Shown: one piece after another, positions 8,222-16,212 of the stretch
Position numbering within the stretch: the stretch's first letter is position 1
Layout of the letters: each line of letters begins with the position of its first letter
Assembly (NCBI RefSeq): GCF_900167135.1
Contig: NZ_FUWZ01000009.1
Location: forward strand, 23,438-87,437
Direction: 5' to 3'
Origin: Chitinophaga eiseniae
Lineage (GTDB): Bacteria; Bacteroidota; Bacteroidia; Chitinophagales; Chitinophagaceae
DNA: 64,000 nt
Made by a program: the position numbers and the translations under genes
The notes under the pieces: generated by a model
Told to the model about the DNA's origin: nothing
Database searches by the model: none
The model's input: the letters and a program-made list of their open reading frames with translations, nothing else

Positions 8222-10216
8222 TTATATTATGGGGATGTATAATGTTACGATAGTGCCTTGCCCGTCAGCCGCGGGTTGCTCCCGTACTTCCAGCCGGCTG
8301 TGCGGATTGTCTTTCAGCATCAGCAGCAGGCGTTCATCTGTAATTTTTGTCGAGAGTGACTGATGCGGGGCATCGGTTTTGCGGCGCCGGGATTCCGTGA
8401 GTCCGATACCGTTATCGGTAATGGTGCACACCAGAATATGATCGTCGCTCCGCTCGTTAAACCGGATGGTCAGCAGCCCGCGCTTTGCGTCTGTCAGCGG
8501 CTTTAAGCCGTGCTCTATGGCGTTTTCCACGAACGGCTGTATCAGCAGGGGTGGCAATTGTAAGTCCACCGACGCTTCACAGTTGATGTGATAGTCAAAG
8601 CTTTTATTCAGTCGTAGCTGTTGTAATTCGATATAATTTTTCAGTGTTGCTATTTCTTCTTCCAGTGTGATTTTTTCCATACGGGAGTGTTCCAGAACAC
8701 GCCTGCTCAGCCGCGCGAACTTGGACAGGTAGGACACCGCCAGCGCTGTATCCTGCTGGAGGATCATCCCCTGGATGTTTCCCAGAGCATTAAAGATAAA
8801 GTGGGGGTCCATCTGGGACTGAAGCAATCTTCTTTCCAGCGACAGCTTTTCAGCCAGGTTTTCCAGTGTTTCCTTTTCCATGAGCTGCATCCGGAGTTCG
8901 TTGTTGGCCTGCTGTTGCCGGAGGATGTCTTCCCTGTTCTGATAATAACGCTGCCGGTAATAATAAGACCGGTACATAAATACAAGTCCTGTCAGCAGCA
9001 CAGCGGCAATTCCATACCCCAGCAGTTTGTTTTTTTTCTGGAGATGGTTTTCCTGCTCCAGCTGTGTGATCCGTGTTGCCTTTTTATCTGACTCGAACCT
9101 GGCATCCGCATTTTGCAGCATTTGTTGCGTGGATTCATCGTATTTCATTTGGTTGTACCGGACAAAAGGAACATCATAGGCGTGATAGGCCGCATAGTCT
9201 TTTTCGCGGGCGGCCAGCTCTTTCAGGCACCCGTAGAAGGCGGCCAGCAGGTAGTTGTCTTTGTAGGGGAGCGCCTGCTGATAGGCTATCCCTGTTTTGA
9301 AAAGGTTCTCCGCTATCCGGTATTCTCCTTTTTCCAGGAAGAACTGACCACGCAGTCCGATAGCGCTCCTGTACACGTTCCTCAGCTCATACCGCTGGCC
9401 AATGGCGGACGCTTTCTCCAGGCAGGACAGAAAGGACTGTTCGTCCGTTGGTTTGGGGCCATTCAGATATAGTACGGCCAGATTAATATAGGCGATGCCG
9501 ATATTGCTCTTACTGATGATTTTTGCGTTTTGTTTTTCCGCCAGGTCGATGGTTTCTTTGAAAAATGCAACCGCCTCCTGCCACTGGCCGCGATCGCCGG
9601 AAGCGGTACGGTCCGAAAGATAGCCGCCCACCGCCAGTCTTGCGTGCAAAATGTTTTCCGGGTCGCCCGATTGCATGGCGTATGCCAGCGCAGCGTCCGC
9701 ATACTTTTTTACTTTTTCTTCCGATCCCGGGGAGAAGAGATAGGAGATATCGGCGCCGGTTTTGGCGCATAAATCATATGCTTCCAGCTGTGTAAACAGC
9801 CCGTATGCTTCCAGCAGGTAGTCCAGCGCTTTGGATTTGTCATCTATATACGATTTGAGCGATCCCATGGCCCAGGCAGCAAATGCTTTGGCCCTCTTGT
9901 CGGCCGTGGCGTCTGCCGTCATGTGGGATAGCTCCGCATAACGGGTAAACTCTTTCAGGTGCAGGAGCCGCCGGTGTGTCATCGCCAGGTAGGCTTCACA
10001 AATGGCCTGATCGGCTTTGTTCTTCTTTTCTTCCGCCAGGTGGAGTGCTTCCAGCTGTATCCGGATGCTGGCCGTAGAATCTGTAAACCTTTTGGCGTAG
10101 CCTTCCCGGGCTGATTTTTCTACAGCAGATATTCCCTGTGCCCTGACAATGCCAACTATCAGTATACAAAGCAGGATACTGCCACCATATTTTTTTAATC
10201 GCCCTCTTACAATCAT
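8222..10216 (-). CDS. TPR-containing LytS-type sensor histidine kinase
   Basis: 664 residues. A signal-like segment (about 12-26, VGIVRAQ) is followed by periplasmic TPR-type helical repeats (about 40-370), a transmembrane helix (about 395-415, KNKLLGYGIAAVLLTGLVFMY), a coiled coil rich in Q/E/R, then the His_kinase domain with MDPHFIFNALGNIQGMI (His472), an N-box PPLLIQPFVENAIEHGLKPL and a G-box DNGIGL. This is the LytS/YehU class that phosphorylates LytTR regulators, and its cognate regulator gene lies immediately downstream. The periplasmic signal is unknown. Confidence 0.95.
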   Translation of the reverse strand: MIVRGRLKKYGGSILLCILIVGIVRAQGISAVEKSAREGYAKRFTDSTASIRIQLEALHLAEEKKNKADQAICEAYLAMTHRRLLHLKEFTRYAELSHMTADATADKRAKAFAAWAMGSLKSYIDDKSKALDYLLEAYGLFTQLEAYDLCAKTGADISYLFSPGSEEKVKKYADAALAYAMQSGDPENILHARLAVGGYLSDRTASGDRGQWQEAVAFFKETIDLAEKQNAKIISKSNIGIAYINLAVLYLNGPKPTDEQSFLSCLEKASAIGQRYELRNVYRSAIGLRGQFFLEKGEYRIAENLFKTGIAYQQALPYKDNYLLAAFYGCLKELAAREKDYAAYHAYDVPFVRYNQMKYDESTQQMLQNADARFESDKKATRITQLEQENHLQKKNKLLGYGIAAVLLTGLVFMYRSYYYRQRYYQNREDILRQQQANNELRMQLMEKETLENLAEKLSLERRLLQSQMDPHFIFNALGNIQGMILQQDTALAVSYLSKFARLSRRVLEHSRMEKITLEEEIATLKNYIELQQLRLNKSFDYHINCEASVDLQLPPLLIQPFVENAIEHGLKPLTDAKRGLLTIRFNERSDDHILVCTITDNGIGLTESRRRKTDAPHQSLSTKITDERLLLMLKDNPHSRLEVREQPAADGQGTIVTLYIPII

Positions 10217-10415
10217 ATAGATGAAATGATGGCTAAGATATTGATTGTTGCATGACTGGCAAAATATACTGACGGTATTGTCAAGCCACGATGGTAGCCT
10301 GTTTTCCGGATTTCAGGCATATGCTTCCAAATAACAACCGGGAGTGTACAAACACCAATTGAAACCGGGATGCCTGCATGTAAAATTTTAATCTTGTCAA
10401 AGAAATATTTACATT

Positions 10416-10895
10416 ATGAAAATGAAGTTTTGGTTTTTTGCATTGACTTTTCTTTATCTTTCCGTGGAAACGGCCTATGCGCAACAATCGGAAGAAAAAC
10501 GCATCAAAATTGAGCTGACGGTGAAAACGGGCAACAGCCAGGTATCCGCCCTGGTCCGGTCCTTTACGGTTTCTTACAACAGAGCGTTGAACGCCTCACA
10601 AGACACTGTCAACGGTAAGCCGGCGCCGGCCGAATCTCCCCGGGGCCATTACCTGTCGGCCGATTTTGAAAAGCAGAACATTCCGCTGTTGCAGGCGTTT
10701 ATGAAAAACAAGAAAGGCCTCGATGGAGAGATAACGGTAACAGATGCTTTCGGAAAGCTTCCCGGCAGGAAGATCGCGTTTAAATCCGCTGTACTGGAGA
10801 CGATGAACGACCAGGTGACCGGCGACTACGGCAGCGCCTTTATGACGCTGAATTGCGAGGAGCTGGTCCTCGATGGCGTAAAACTTGAATATTAA
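10416..10895 (+). CDS. Secreted protein resembling the type VI tube protein TssD/Hcp
   Basis: 159 residues with a clear Sec signal peptide (residues 1-22, ending AYAQQ). The mature part has alternating strands: VRSFTVSYNRALNASQDTVNGKPAP, then RGHYLSADFE, then LLQAFMKNKKGLDGEITVTD, then GRKIAFKSAVLETM and ITL-type terminal strands. This layout (N-terminal strand pair, D..GKP motif, central helix, conserved RKI-F-A) resembles Bacteroidota TssD tube proteins, but a signal peptide is not expected of a cytoplasmically assembled tube protein. The match is from pattern memory; a structure prediction would decide. It leads a run of small genes with immunity-type domains. Confidence 0.4.
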   Translation: MKMKFWFFALTFLYLSVETAYAQQSEEKRIKIELTVKTGNSQVSALVRSFTVSYNRALNASQDTVNGKPAPAESPRGHYLSADFEKQNIPLLQAFMKNKKGLDGEITVTDAFGKLPGRKIAFKSAVLETMNDQVTGDYGSAFMTLNCEELVLDGVKLEY

Positions 10896-10901
10896 CAAAG
10901 C

Positions 10902-11243
10902 ATGAAAGACCCCACTGAATTTAAATTCCGGGAATCCGCAACGCTGGGCGTATTCAGCACCAAAGGCTTTGTGGACGGATTGTTGCCCGTATTGCGTGTT
11001 GTACATGAGCACGACGGGTACTGGCAGTTCCTGACCGCGGAGTTTATGAACGTTACGACAGAAGAAGAGCTGGCACGTGCTGAAGAGGGGGCGGTGCTGC
11101 TTTGTCTGCGGGATGTGATCGCGTTAGACGGGACGCTGAATGCACTGTATGACCTGCCCTGCGGGGAGTTTGCCGACAGAAAGTTTATCGGGGATGAATG
11201 GGTGCGCTCGGCATATGACGAGGAAGACGAATTAACAAGATAA
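10902..11243 (+). CDS. Hypothetical small protein in immunity-like gene run
   Basis: 113 residues, no signal peptide or membrane segment, acidic C terminus (YDEEDELTR). Visible features are a strand-rich N-terminal half (ATLGVFSTKGFVDGLLPVLRVVHEHDGYWQFL) and a predicted helix TTEEELARAEEGAVLLCL. I do not recognise a named family. It starts 6 bp after the TssD-like gene and ends 14 bp before the DMP19-like gene, so it is part of the same operon. Size, acidity and context suit an immunity protein, but that is inference. Confidence 0.55.
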   Translation: MKDPTEFKFRESATLGVFSTKGFVDGLLPVLRVVHEHDGYWQFLTAEFMNVTTEEELARAEEGAVLLCLRDVIALDGTLNALYDLPCGEFADRKFIGDEWVRSAYDEEDELTR

Positions 11244-11257
11244 AATCAGACGATAAT

Positions 11258-11767
11258 ATGGAGTTTTTACCTACTATCAGCAAGGAAGTAATAGCTGCTG
11301 CAGGCAGCGATGACTGGGCGTTTATTTATGCAGTGCTTGAACCGTACCAGGATGCCATTGAGGAAGCGGAGGAGGAAGAAACGATCCTTGATCAGCTGAC
11401 GGATGACCAGCATACCCTGTTGATCTACGATGCGCTGTACGGACAGGTCACCAACGGTGGCTTTCTGCAGTTGATCCACAACGGCTACGGGCAGTTTGTT
11501 TTTGACGGTGTTTTTATAGAAGACCTCGGGAGATGGTCGCTGAACAAGACTGCAGCCTTGCTTACAAAGGCTGAAGCCATTTATACCGGGCATAAAGCGT
11601 TCCTGGAACAGGAGCGCGAGCTTGAGGCTTTTTCCGCGCTTTATAAGGAGTTCACAGCGTTTGAGCCCCTGGATAATGCTTTTTATGATATCATGGACGA
11701 AGAAGTGGCCCGCTTCAGAAAGTACATTGAAACGAACCTGGCTTCGTTTGTAAAGGTGACAGCATAG
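11258..11767 (+). CDS. DMP19/DUF4375-family protein, possible immunity protein
   Basis: 169 residues, strongly acidic. The core LLIYDALYGQVTNGGFLQLIHNGYGQFV is the conserved EV-NGGF-Q-f-N-G motif of the DMP19/DUF4375 family; the rest is helical. Members are frequent in bacterial loci that also carry SUFU-domain and other polymorphic-toxin immunity proteins. Its biochemical activity is not established. It is flanked by two other small acidic genes on the same strand. Confidence 0.65.
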   Translation: MEFLPTISKEVIAAAGSDDWAFIYAVLEPYQDAIEEAEEEETILDQLTDDQHTLLIYDALYGQVTNGGFLQLIHNGYGQFVFDGVFIEDLGRWSLNKTAALLTKAEAIYTGHKAFLEQERELEAFSALYKEFTAFEPLDNAFYDIMDEEVARFRKYIETNLASFVKVTA

Positions 11768-11792
11768 TTTAGTACCGATAAATATTAACCGT

Positions 11793-12440
11793 ATGGACAT
11801 TGAACAATACAAACAGCAATTTGACGAGCAGGACGCAGTGGGATGGGACTGTATCGACGGCGCTATGGAAAAGCTTTACCCGGGGCAGGAACCCAGGCAT
11901 TATGCTCCGGGTTTATATTATGCCTTGGGTGGCGACAATCCCCTGGATGGCATCAGCGTTTATGAAAGCCGGCAACAGGCCGATCACCTGCATTTTGTGA
12001 CCTACGGTTTTTCTGAGCTTTATTATGATGAGGAGGCAGCGGGCGGAGAATTCAGCAAGTTCGGCTTTGAGCTCACGTTCAGGCTGAAGAAAGCCACCGA
12101 AACAGAAGATCCCAACTGGGCCTGTAATTTGCTGCAGAATATCGCCAAGTACGTGTTCAGTTCCGGCAGATGGTTTGAAGAATTTCATTTTATCCCGGCC
12201 AATGGCCCTATCAGGCTGGAATACGATACAGACATTACGGCCCTTGCTTTCATCAAAGACCCGGAGCTGGGAACAATCACCACGCCGCACGGTCAAGTCA
12301 CTTTTCTGCAAATGGTAGGCATCACCACCAACGAATATGAGTCGCTGATGAAGAACCCTACTACAGCGGAGTGTGAGCTGTTGCTGCAGCGGCTGCATGC
12401 TGAGAATGCGCTGCTGATCACCGATCTCGACAGGAAATAA
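11793..12440 (+). CDS. Suppressor-of-fused (SUFU) domain protein, likely immunity protein
   Basis: 215 residues covering a single SUFU domain. Landmarks: GWDCIDGAMEKLYPGQEPRHYAP, LDGISVYESRQQADHLHFVTYGFSELY, then FGFELTFRLKK and the NLLQNIAKYVFSSGRWF and FLQMVGITTNEYESL segments. Bacterial SUFU proteins are known as immunity proteins against polymorphic (contact-dependent or type VI) toxins. No toxin gene is adjacent; the locus ends here at a terminator, so this would be an orphan or array-type immunity gene. Confidence 0.8.
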   Translation: MDIEQYKQQFDEQDAVGWDCIDGAMEKLYPGQEPRHYAPGLYYALGGDNPLDGISVYESRQQADHLHFVTYGFSELYYDEEAAGGEFSKFGFELTFRLKKATETEDPNWACNLLQNIAKYVFSSGRWFEEFHFIPANGPIRLEYDTDITALAFIKDPELGTITTPHGQVTFLQMVGITTNEYESLMKNPTTAECELLLQRLHAENALLITDLDRK

Positions 12441-12471
12441 CGTATTTTTTATCCTTATATGATAAAGCGGA

Positions 12472-12505
12472 AAAAAGGCCGGTCTTCAGGGACCGGCTTT
12501 TTTTT
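12472..12505 (+). terminator. Intrinsic terminator after the SUFU gene
   Basis: Stem GCCGGTC/GACCGGC, loop TTCAGG, flanked by A-run and T-run (12498-12505). It closes the small-gene run that begins at 10416. Confidence 0.9.
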
Positions 12506-12528
12506 GCAAAAAATTACGGATGAGGTAA

Positions 12529-12558
12529 AACCTTTTCAAAAATCGCCCCGTATCTAAT
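12529..12558 (+). promoter_or_regulatory. Putative ECF-type promoter of the sigma/RskA pair
   Basis: AACCTTT at 12529-12535 and CGTATCTAAT at 12549-12558. The same two blocks at the same 20-nt start-to-start distance occur before the ferritin-like genes at 13957-13986, suggesting autoregulation by the adjacent ECF sigma factor. The first codon (12581) would leave a leader of about 20 nt. Confidence 0.6.
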
Positions 12559-12580
12559 ACCATCTGAGTGGATAATCGTA

Positions 12581-13123
12581 TTGAAGGAACTATCAACATA
12601 TACCGAGCAAGAGCTGATTACTGCGTTGAAATTACGCAGGGAGGAGGCTTTTAATTACCTGTACGATCATTATTCCGCTGCATTAAACGGCGTCATCCGT
12701 AACATTATCCCGGAAGTACATACCGCAACAGACCTCTTACAGGAAGTGTTCATTAAAATATGGCGGCAGATTGACAACTACGACCCTTCGAGGGGCAGGT
12801 TGTACACCTGGATGTTTACCATTGCAAGAACGGCGGCCATCGATCACGTGCGCAGCAAAAGCTGGCAAAATAGTTTGCGGAACAGCGAACTGACCGAGGG
12901 CAGTCAACAATTGGCGGATCACAACATTCTTCCTTCCGATGAGCTCGGCTTACGTAAAATTGTACATACGCTGAAAGACGAACACAAGGCGGTATTGGAA
13001 TTGTCTTACTTCCAGGGCTATACGCAGGAGGAAATCGCCCGGTTGATCAATATCCCTGTAAACACGGTCAAAACAAGAATCCGGGCTGCTATTTTGCAAC
13101 TGAAAAAAAAGATAAAGCGATAA
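12581..13123 (+). CDS. ECF RNA polymerase sigma factor (partner of RskA-type anti-sigma)
   Basis: 180 residues. Region 2 (AFNYLYDHYSAALNGVIRNII, DLLQEVFIKIWRQIDNYDPSRGRLYTWMFTIARTAAIDHVRSK) and region 4 (LKDEHKAVLELSYFQGYTQEEIARLINIPVNTVKTRIRAAILQLKK) are complete. The sequence resembles SigK-type ECF factors that pair with RskA. No in-frame ATG lies upstream; the TTG at 12581 agrees with the short leader from the CGTATCT element and leaves region 2 intact. The anti-sigma start codon follows 1 bp after the stop. Confidence 0.9.
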   Translation: MKELSTYTEQELITALKLRREEAFNYLYDHYSAALNGVIRNIIPEVHTATDLLQEVFIKIWRQIDNYDPSRGRLYTWMFTIARTAAIDHVRSKSWQNSLRNSELTEGSQQLADHNILPSDELGLRKIVHTLKDEHKAVLELSYFQGYTQEEIARLINIPVNTVKTRIRAAILQLKKKIKR

Positions 13124-13124
13124 C

Positions 13125-13922
13125 GTGGATATCAAGGCATACATAGAAAGTGGCATCATCGAGAGCTATGTCTTAGGCTTAGCTACTCCGCAGGAAGCGG
13201 ATGAGCTGCAGCGTTTAAGCCAGACCTATCCTGAAATAGCAGCGGCGGTTGCCGGGGGGGAACAGTGGCTCCGGGAAACTGCGGACCATTATGCGCTACC
13301 GGCCCCCGAGGAGCTGAAAACACAGTTGCTTGCTCGCCTGGAGCATGAGTTTCAACCGGAAAAACAGGCGCCTGACCTACGCTACTACCGCAGGGACCTG
13401 TTTAAATACGCTGCCGCGGTACTATTGTTATTGCTCACTGTCAGCGGGTTACTGAATGTATATCTGTATAACAACTATCGGAATGCCAGCCGTGATTTTG
13501 TCCGGCTTCAATCCGGGATCGACATGATGGCTGCAGACAACAAGGCCTTTCAGGCAAAACTGGCCGTTCTTGAACAGGACCTGCGGTTTATTACCGCCCC
13601 CGGAACAATAAAAGTGCCGCTGGCCGGTGTCTCCGGGAGGGAAGACTACTTTGCGACACTTTACTGGAACACACAAACAAAAAACGTGTACCTGACTGCC
13701 AATCATCTGCCGGCGCCGGCGCCTGGGAAACAATATCAGTTGTGGGCGATAGTTGATGGAAAACCCGTGTCTGCCGGGCTGTTAAATCCAAATTGTACCG
13801 ACCTGTGCATGGTAACCCCGGTTCAGCAGGCGCAGGCATTTGCCATCACCCTAGAAAAGACCGGTGGGAATCCCACGCCCACATCGGACCAGATGGTTGT
13901 GTTGGGTAAAGTAAAGGCCTAA
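13125..13922 (+). CDS. RskA-type anti-sigma-K factor
   Basis: 265 residues, GTG start 1 bp after the sigma stop. The N-terminal cytoplasmic part (YIESGIIESYVLGLATPQEADELQRL) is the sigma-binding segment common to these proteins, then a single transmembrane helix (about 95-115, YAAAVLLLLLTVSGLLNVYLY), a short coiled coil, and the periplasmic RskA domain with GKQYQLWAIVDGKPVSAGLL and a final DQMVVLGKV. It would hold the sigma factor at the membrane until released by proteolysis. The inducing signal is unknown. Confidence 0.9.
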   Translation: MDIKAYIESGIIESYVLGLATPQEADELQRLSQTYPEIAAAVAGGEQWLRETADHYALPAPEELKTQLLARLEHEFQPEKQAPDLRYYRRDLFKYAAAVLLLLLTVSGLLNVYLYNNYRNASRDFVRLQSGIDMMAADNKAFQAKLAVLEQDLRFITAPGTIKVPLAGVSGREDYFATLYWNTQTKNVYLTANHLPAPAPGKQYQLWAIVDGKPVSAGLLNPNCTDLCMVTPVQQAQAFAITLEKTGGNPTPTSDQMVVLGKVKA

Positions 13923-13956
13923 ACGAAATCTTCGTTCAAAAAATAATATCAACCCA

Positions 13957-13986
13957 AACTTTTAAACAAACTATCTCGTATCTGAT
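13957..13986 (+). promoter_or_regulatory. Putative ECF-type promoter of the ferritin-like gene group
   Basis: AACTTTT at 13957-13963 and CGTATCTGAT at 13977-13986, the same blocks and spacing as at 12529-12558 before the sigma gene. The coding start at 14061 leaves a leader of about 70 nt. Confidence 0.6.
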
Positions 13987-14060
13987 TATGTGTTTGGAGT
14001 TATAATAGTTAGTTATCCTGATTAATTACTGTTCATTTTTTAGCTTCTAATTTTATTCTT

Positions 14061-14771
14061 ATGGAAAACTTGCATCCGGTTTTGCCCTCTGCGGGCAATA
14101 ATGACCGTCTATTGCCCGATAAGCTCGGCAGGAGAAAATTCCTTACTTATTGCGGCTTGGCAGCATCGGCCGCTACGTTGGCAGCCTGTAAAAAGGACAA
14201 GGATAATAACAATATGCCGCCTGCGGGTAGTATTGACCTGGGGATGGGAGACATTGGGATTCTTAATTATGCCTTTGCATTGGAGCAGCTGGAAGCCGCC
14301 TTTTACACACAGGTGGTCGCCAGTCCATATTCCGGAATAACTGCCGGCGAGCTTGCCTTGCTGACCGACATCCGGGACCATGAAGTTGCGCACCGGGAGT
14401 TTTTTAAGGCAGCTTTAGGCACCAAAGCGATCGTGAGTCTCGAGGTAAACTTCTCCGCTGTCAATTTCGGTAGCAGGGATAGTGTACTGGCTACTGCCAA
14501 AGCCTTCGAAGATCTTGGCGTTTCGGCCTATAATGGTGCAGGACAATTGATAACAGATCCTGCTTACCTGTTGCTGGCAGGTAAAATAGTTTCGGTAGAA
14601 GCGCGGCATGCAGCCTATATCCGTGATCTGATCAGCAACGGGTCTTTTGCGGATAATACCGTTGTCGATGCCAGTGGCCTGGATTTGGCCAGCAAACCCG
14701 CAGACGTGCTGATGGCGGCGAAGCCATTTTTGAAATCGGTATTATATGCGGGGAATCTGCCCACGGCGTAA
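14061..14771 (+). CDS. Ferritin-like domain lipoprotein, Tat-type signal
   Basis: 236 residues. The N terminus has a twin-arginine motif (GRRKFLTY, Arg24-25) and a lipobox with Cys43 (TLAAC), so export as a folded Tat lipoprotein is likely. The mature part is the ferritin-like four-helix domain of the desiccation-related type: ILNYAFALEQLEAAFYT, IRDHEVAHREFFKAAL, AKAFEDLGVSAYNGA and IVSVEARHAAYIRDLI. Glu and His of the E-(x)n-ExxH and ExxH motifs are present, so a di-iron site is plausible. A paralogue follows 27 bp downstream. Oxidative or envelope stress is a likely setting given the ECF promoter-like motif upstream. Confidence 0.85.
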   Translation: MENLHPVLPSAGNNDRLLPDKLGRRKFLTYCGLAASAATLAACKKDKDNNNMPPAGSIDLGMGDIGILNYAFALEQLEAAFYTQVVASPYSGITAGELALLTDIRDHEVAHREFFKAALGTKAIVSLEVNFSAVNFGSRDSVLATAKAFEDLGVSAYNGAGQLITDPAYLLLAGKIVSVEARHAAYIRDLISNGSFADNTVVDASGLDLASKPADVLMAAKPFLKSVLYAGNLPTA

Positions 14772-14798
14772 TCTGTTTTATCTCATAAAAATAAAGTC

Positions 14799-15611
14799 AT
14801 GAACATACAAAATATTATCTCGGAAATAGCACAGTTCGATTCTGAGGTGTACGACCGTCTTGACTCCCGCCGGGCTGCGATGCGGCAGTTTACCCGTTGG
14901 GGAGGCAGACTGGCACTGGCGGCGGTACCTTTTGCACTGGGCAGCATGTTTAAAAAAGCATATGGCCAGTCTTCCGGCGGCGGTATAACAGCGGTACTCA
15001 ACTATGCCCTGACGCTCGAATACCTTGAAGCGGAGTTTTATACGAAAGGCGCGGCTTCAGGAGTGGTACCGGCAGGGACACCGGCAGTGGGTGCCATTAA
15101 CACTATCCGCGATCATGAGAACGCCCATGTGGTTTTTCTTAAAAATGCCCTCAATGCCATGGGCGCCACGCCGGTTCCTAAGCCTACTTTCGACTTTACC
15201 GCCGGCGGAGCATTCGCGAACATATTTTCCAATTACGATACCTTTCTGGCGGTAGCCCAGACATTTGAAGACACCGGCGTCAGGGCTTATAAAGGGAGGG
15301 CGGCAGAGCTGATCACTAATAACGCCGTGCTCACGGCAGCGTTACAGATACATTCCGTGGAGGCCAGACATGCATCTCATATCCGCCAGATGCGGAAGGC
15401 GAGAGGAGCTGGTCTGAAGCCGTGGATTACCGGCAAAGATACGGGAGGGATTGGAGCGGCTGTGCAGGCCAGTTATAATGGCGAAGAACTGACGAACCAG
15501 GCGGGCGTCGATATCACCAAATTTGTAAGTGCCAATGCTGCCAGCGAAAGTTTTGACGAACCACTCACTGCTGAGCAGGTACTGGCCATCGTAAAACCCT
15601 TTATTGTATAA
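14799..15611 (+). CDS. Ferritin-like domain protein, second copy
   Basis: 270 residues, paralogue of the preceding gene. An N-terminal SRRAAMRQFTRWGGRLALAA segment is a twin-arginine-type export signal ending near AYGQ, without a lipobox. The four-helix core is ALNYALTLEYLEAEFYTKG, IRDHENAHVVFLKNAL, AQTFEDTGVRAYKGRA and IHSVEARHASHIRQM, again keeping the ExxH pairs. A C-terminal extension (about 215-270) is absent from the first copy. The two probably act together and belong to one transcript with the following Trp-rich gene. Confidence 0.85.
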   Translation: MNIQNIISEIAQFDSEVYDRLDSRRAAMRQFTRWGGRLALAAVPFALGSMFKKAYGQSSGGGITAVLNYALTLEYLEAEFYTKGAASGVVPAGTPAVGAINTIRDHENAHVVFLKNALNAMGATPVPKPTFDFTAGGAFANIFSNYDTFLAVAQTFEDTGVRAYKGRAAELITNNAVLTAALQIHSVEARHASHIRQMRKARGAGLKPWITGKDTGGIGAAVQASYNGEELTNQAGVDITKFVSANAASESFDEPLTAEQVLAIVKPFIV

Positions 15612-15642
15612 ACCATCATTTCTCACTTTTATCTTAATAGTT

Positions 15643-16047
15643 ATGAAAAAAGCAATTATCCTGTTGGCCGTATGTCTGCCAATTTCGATGCAGTTCGCAG
15701 CAGGTATGTCATCTGTTTCAAGGACCGATATGCCTGTTGTTGTAGTGCGTGACTGGACCAAATCCGCCACTGCTACCTGGCCGGCCATGAAAGACGGTAA
15801 AACGCTGTGGTACAAGCTCGACAAAAAAGCTGGCCTCTGGTGGAGCGCGGACGGAAAAAAATGGGCTGCCGTTAAGGAAGGGGCCTGGATGGACAAAGAC
15901 GGCAAATGGCTCAAGATACACGAACACAAACTGGTGTGGAGCACAGACGGCAAGTCATGGTCAGAAGTACCCGAATGGAAGTGGGAAGGATCCGACGGCA
16001 AGTGGTACAAATTCGATAACAACTGGACCCTGTGGGTGAATGAATAG
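15643..16047 (+). CDS. Secreted tryptophan-rich DGK-repeat protein, unknown function
   Basis: 134 residues from the ATG at 15643; a longer upstream frame lacks a sensible signal. Residues 1-21 are a Sec signal peptide. The mature part carries 15 Trp and five DGK turns in a repeating W-x(n)-DGK-x-W rhythm (KDGKTLW, ADGKKW, KDGKW, TDGKSW, SDGKW), which suggests short beta hairpins stacked like a WW-type or propeller-blade surface. I recognise no named family. It closes the group driven from the ECF-like promoter and ends 37 bp before a strong terminator. Confidence 0.75.
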   Translation: MKKAIILLAVCLPISMQFAAGMSSVSRTDMPVVVVRDWTKSATATWPAMKDGKTLWYKLDKKAGLWWSADGKKWAAVKEGAWMDKDGKWLKIHEHKLVWSTDGKSWSEVPEWKWEGSDGKWYKFDNNWTLWVNE

Positions 16048-16084
16048 GCACAGGCCCTGATTTTTTTTGACGGCGATCCATGGA

Positions 16085-16125
16085 AAAGGGCTGCACCAAA
16101 AGTGAAAACTTTTGGCCAGCCCTTT
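16085..16125. terminator. Bidirectional terminator between convergent operons
   Basis: AAAGGGCTG-CA-CCAAAAGT / ACTTTTGG-C-CAGCCCTTT: a 17-bp stem with one small internal loop and a GAAA loop. It lies between the ferritin-group genes (plus) and the DUF3823 gene (minus). Confidence 0.75.
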
Positions 16126-16212
16126 ATAATTATGCAGAGCGGCAGCGTGTCCCGGATGATGTGGAGTCACTGCTGACCTGCCTCTACGGAGCGCATTGGG
16201 GTAGCGATGATT

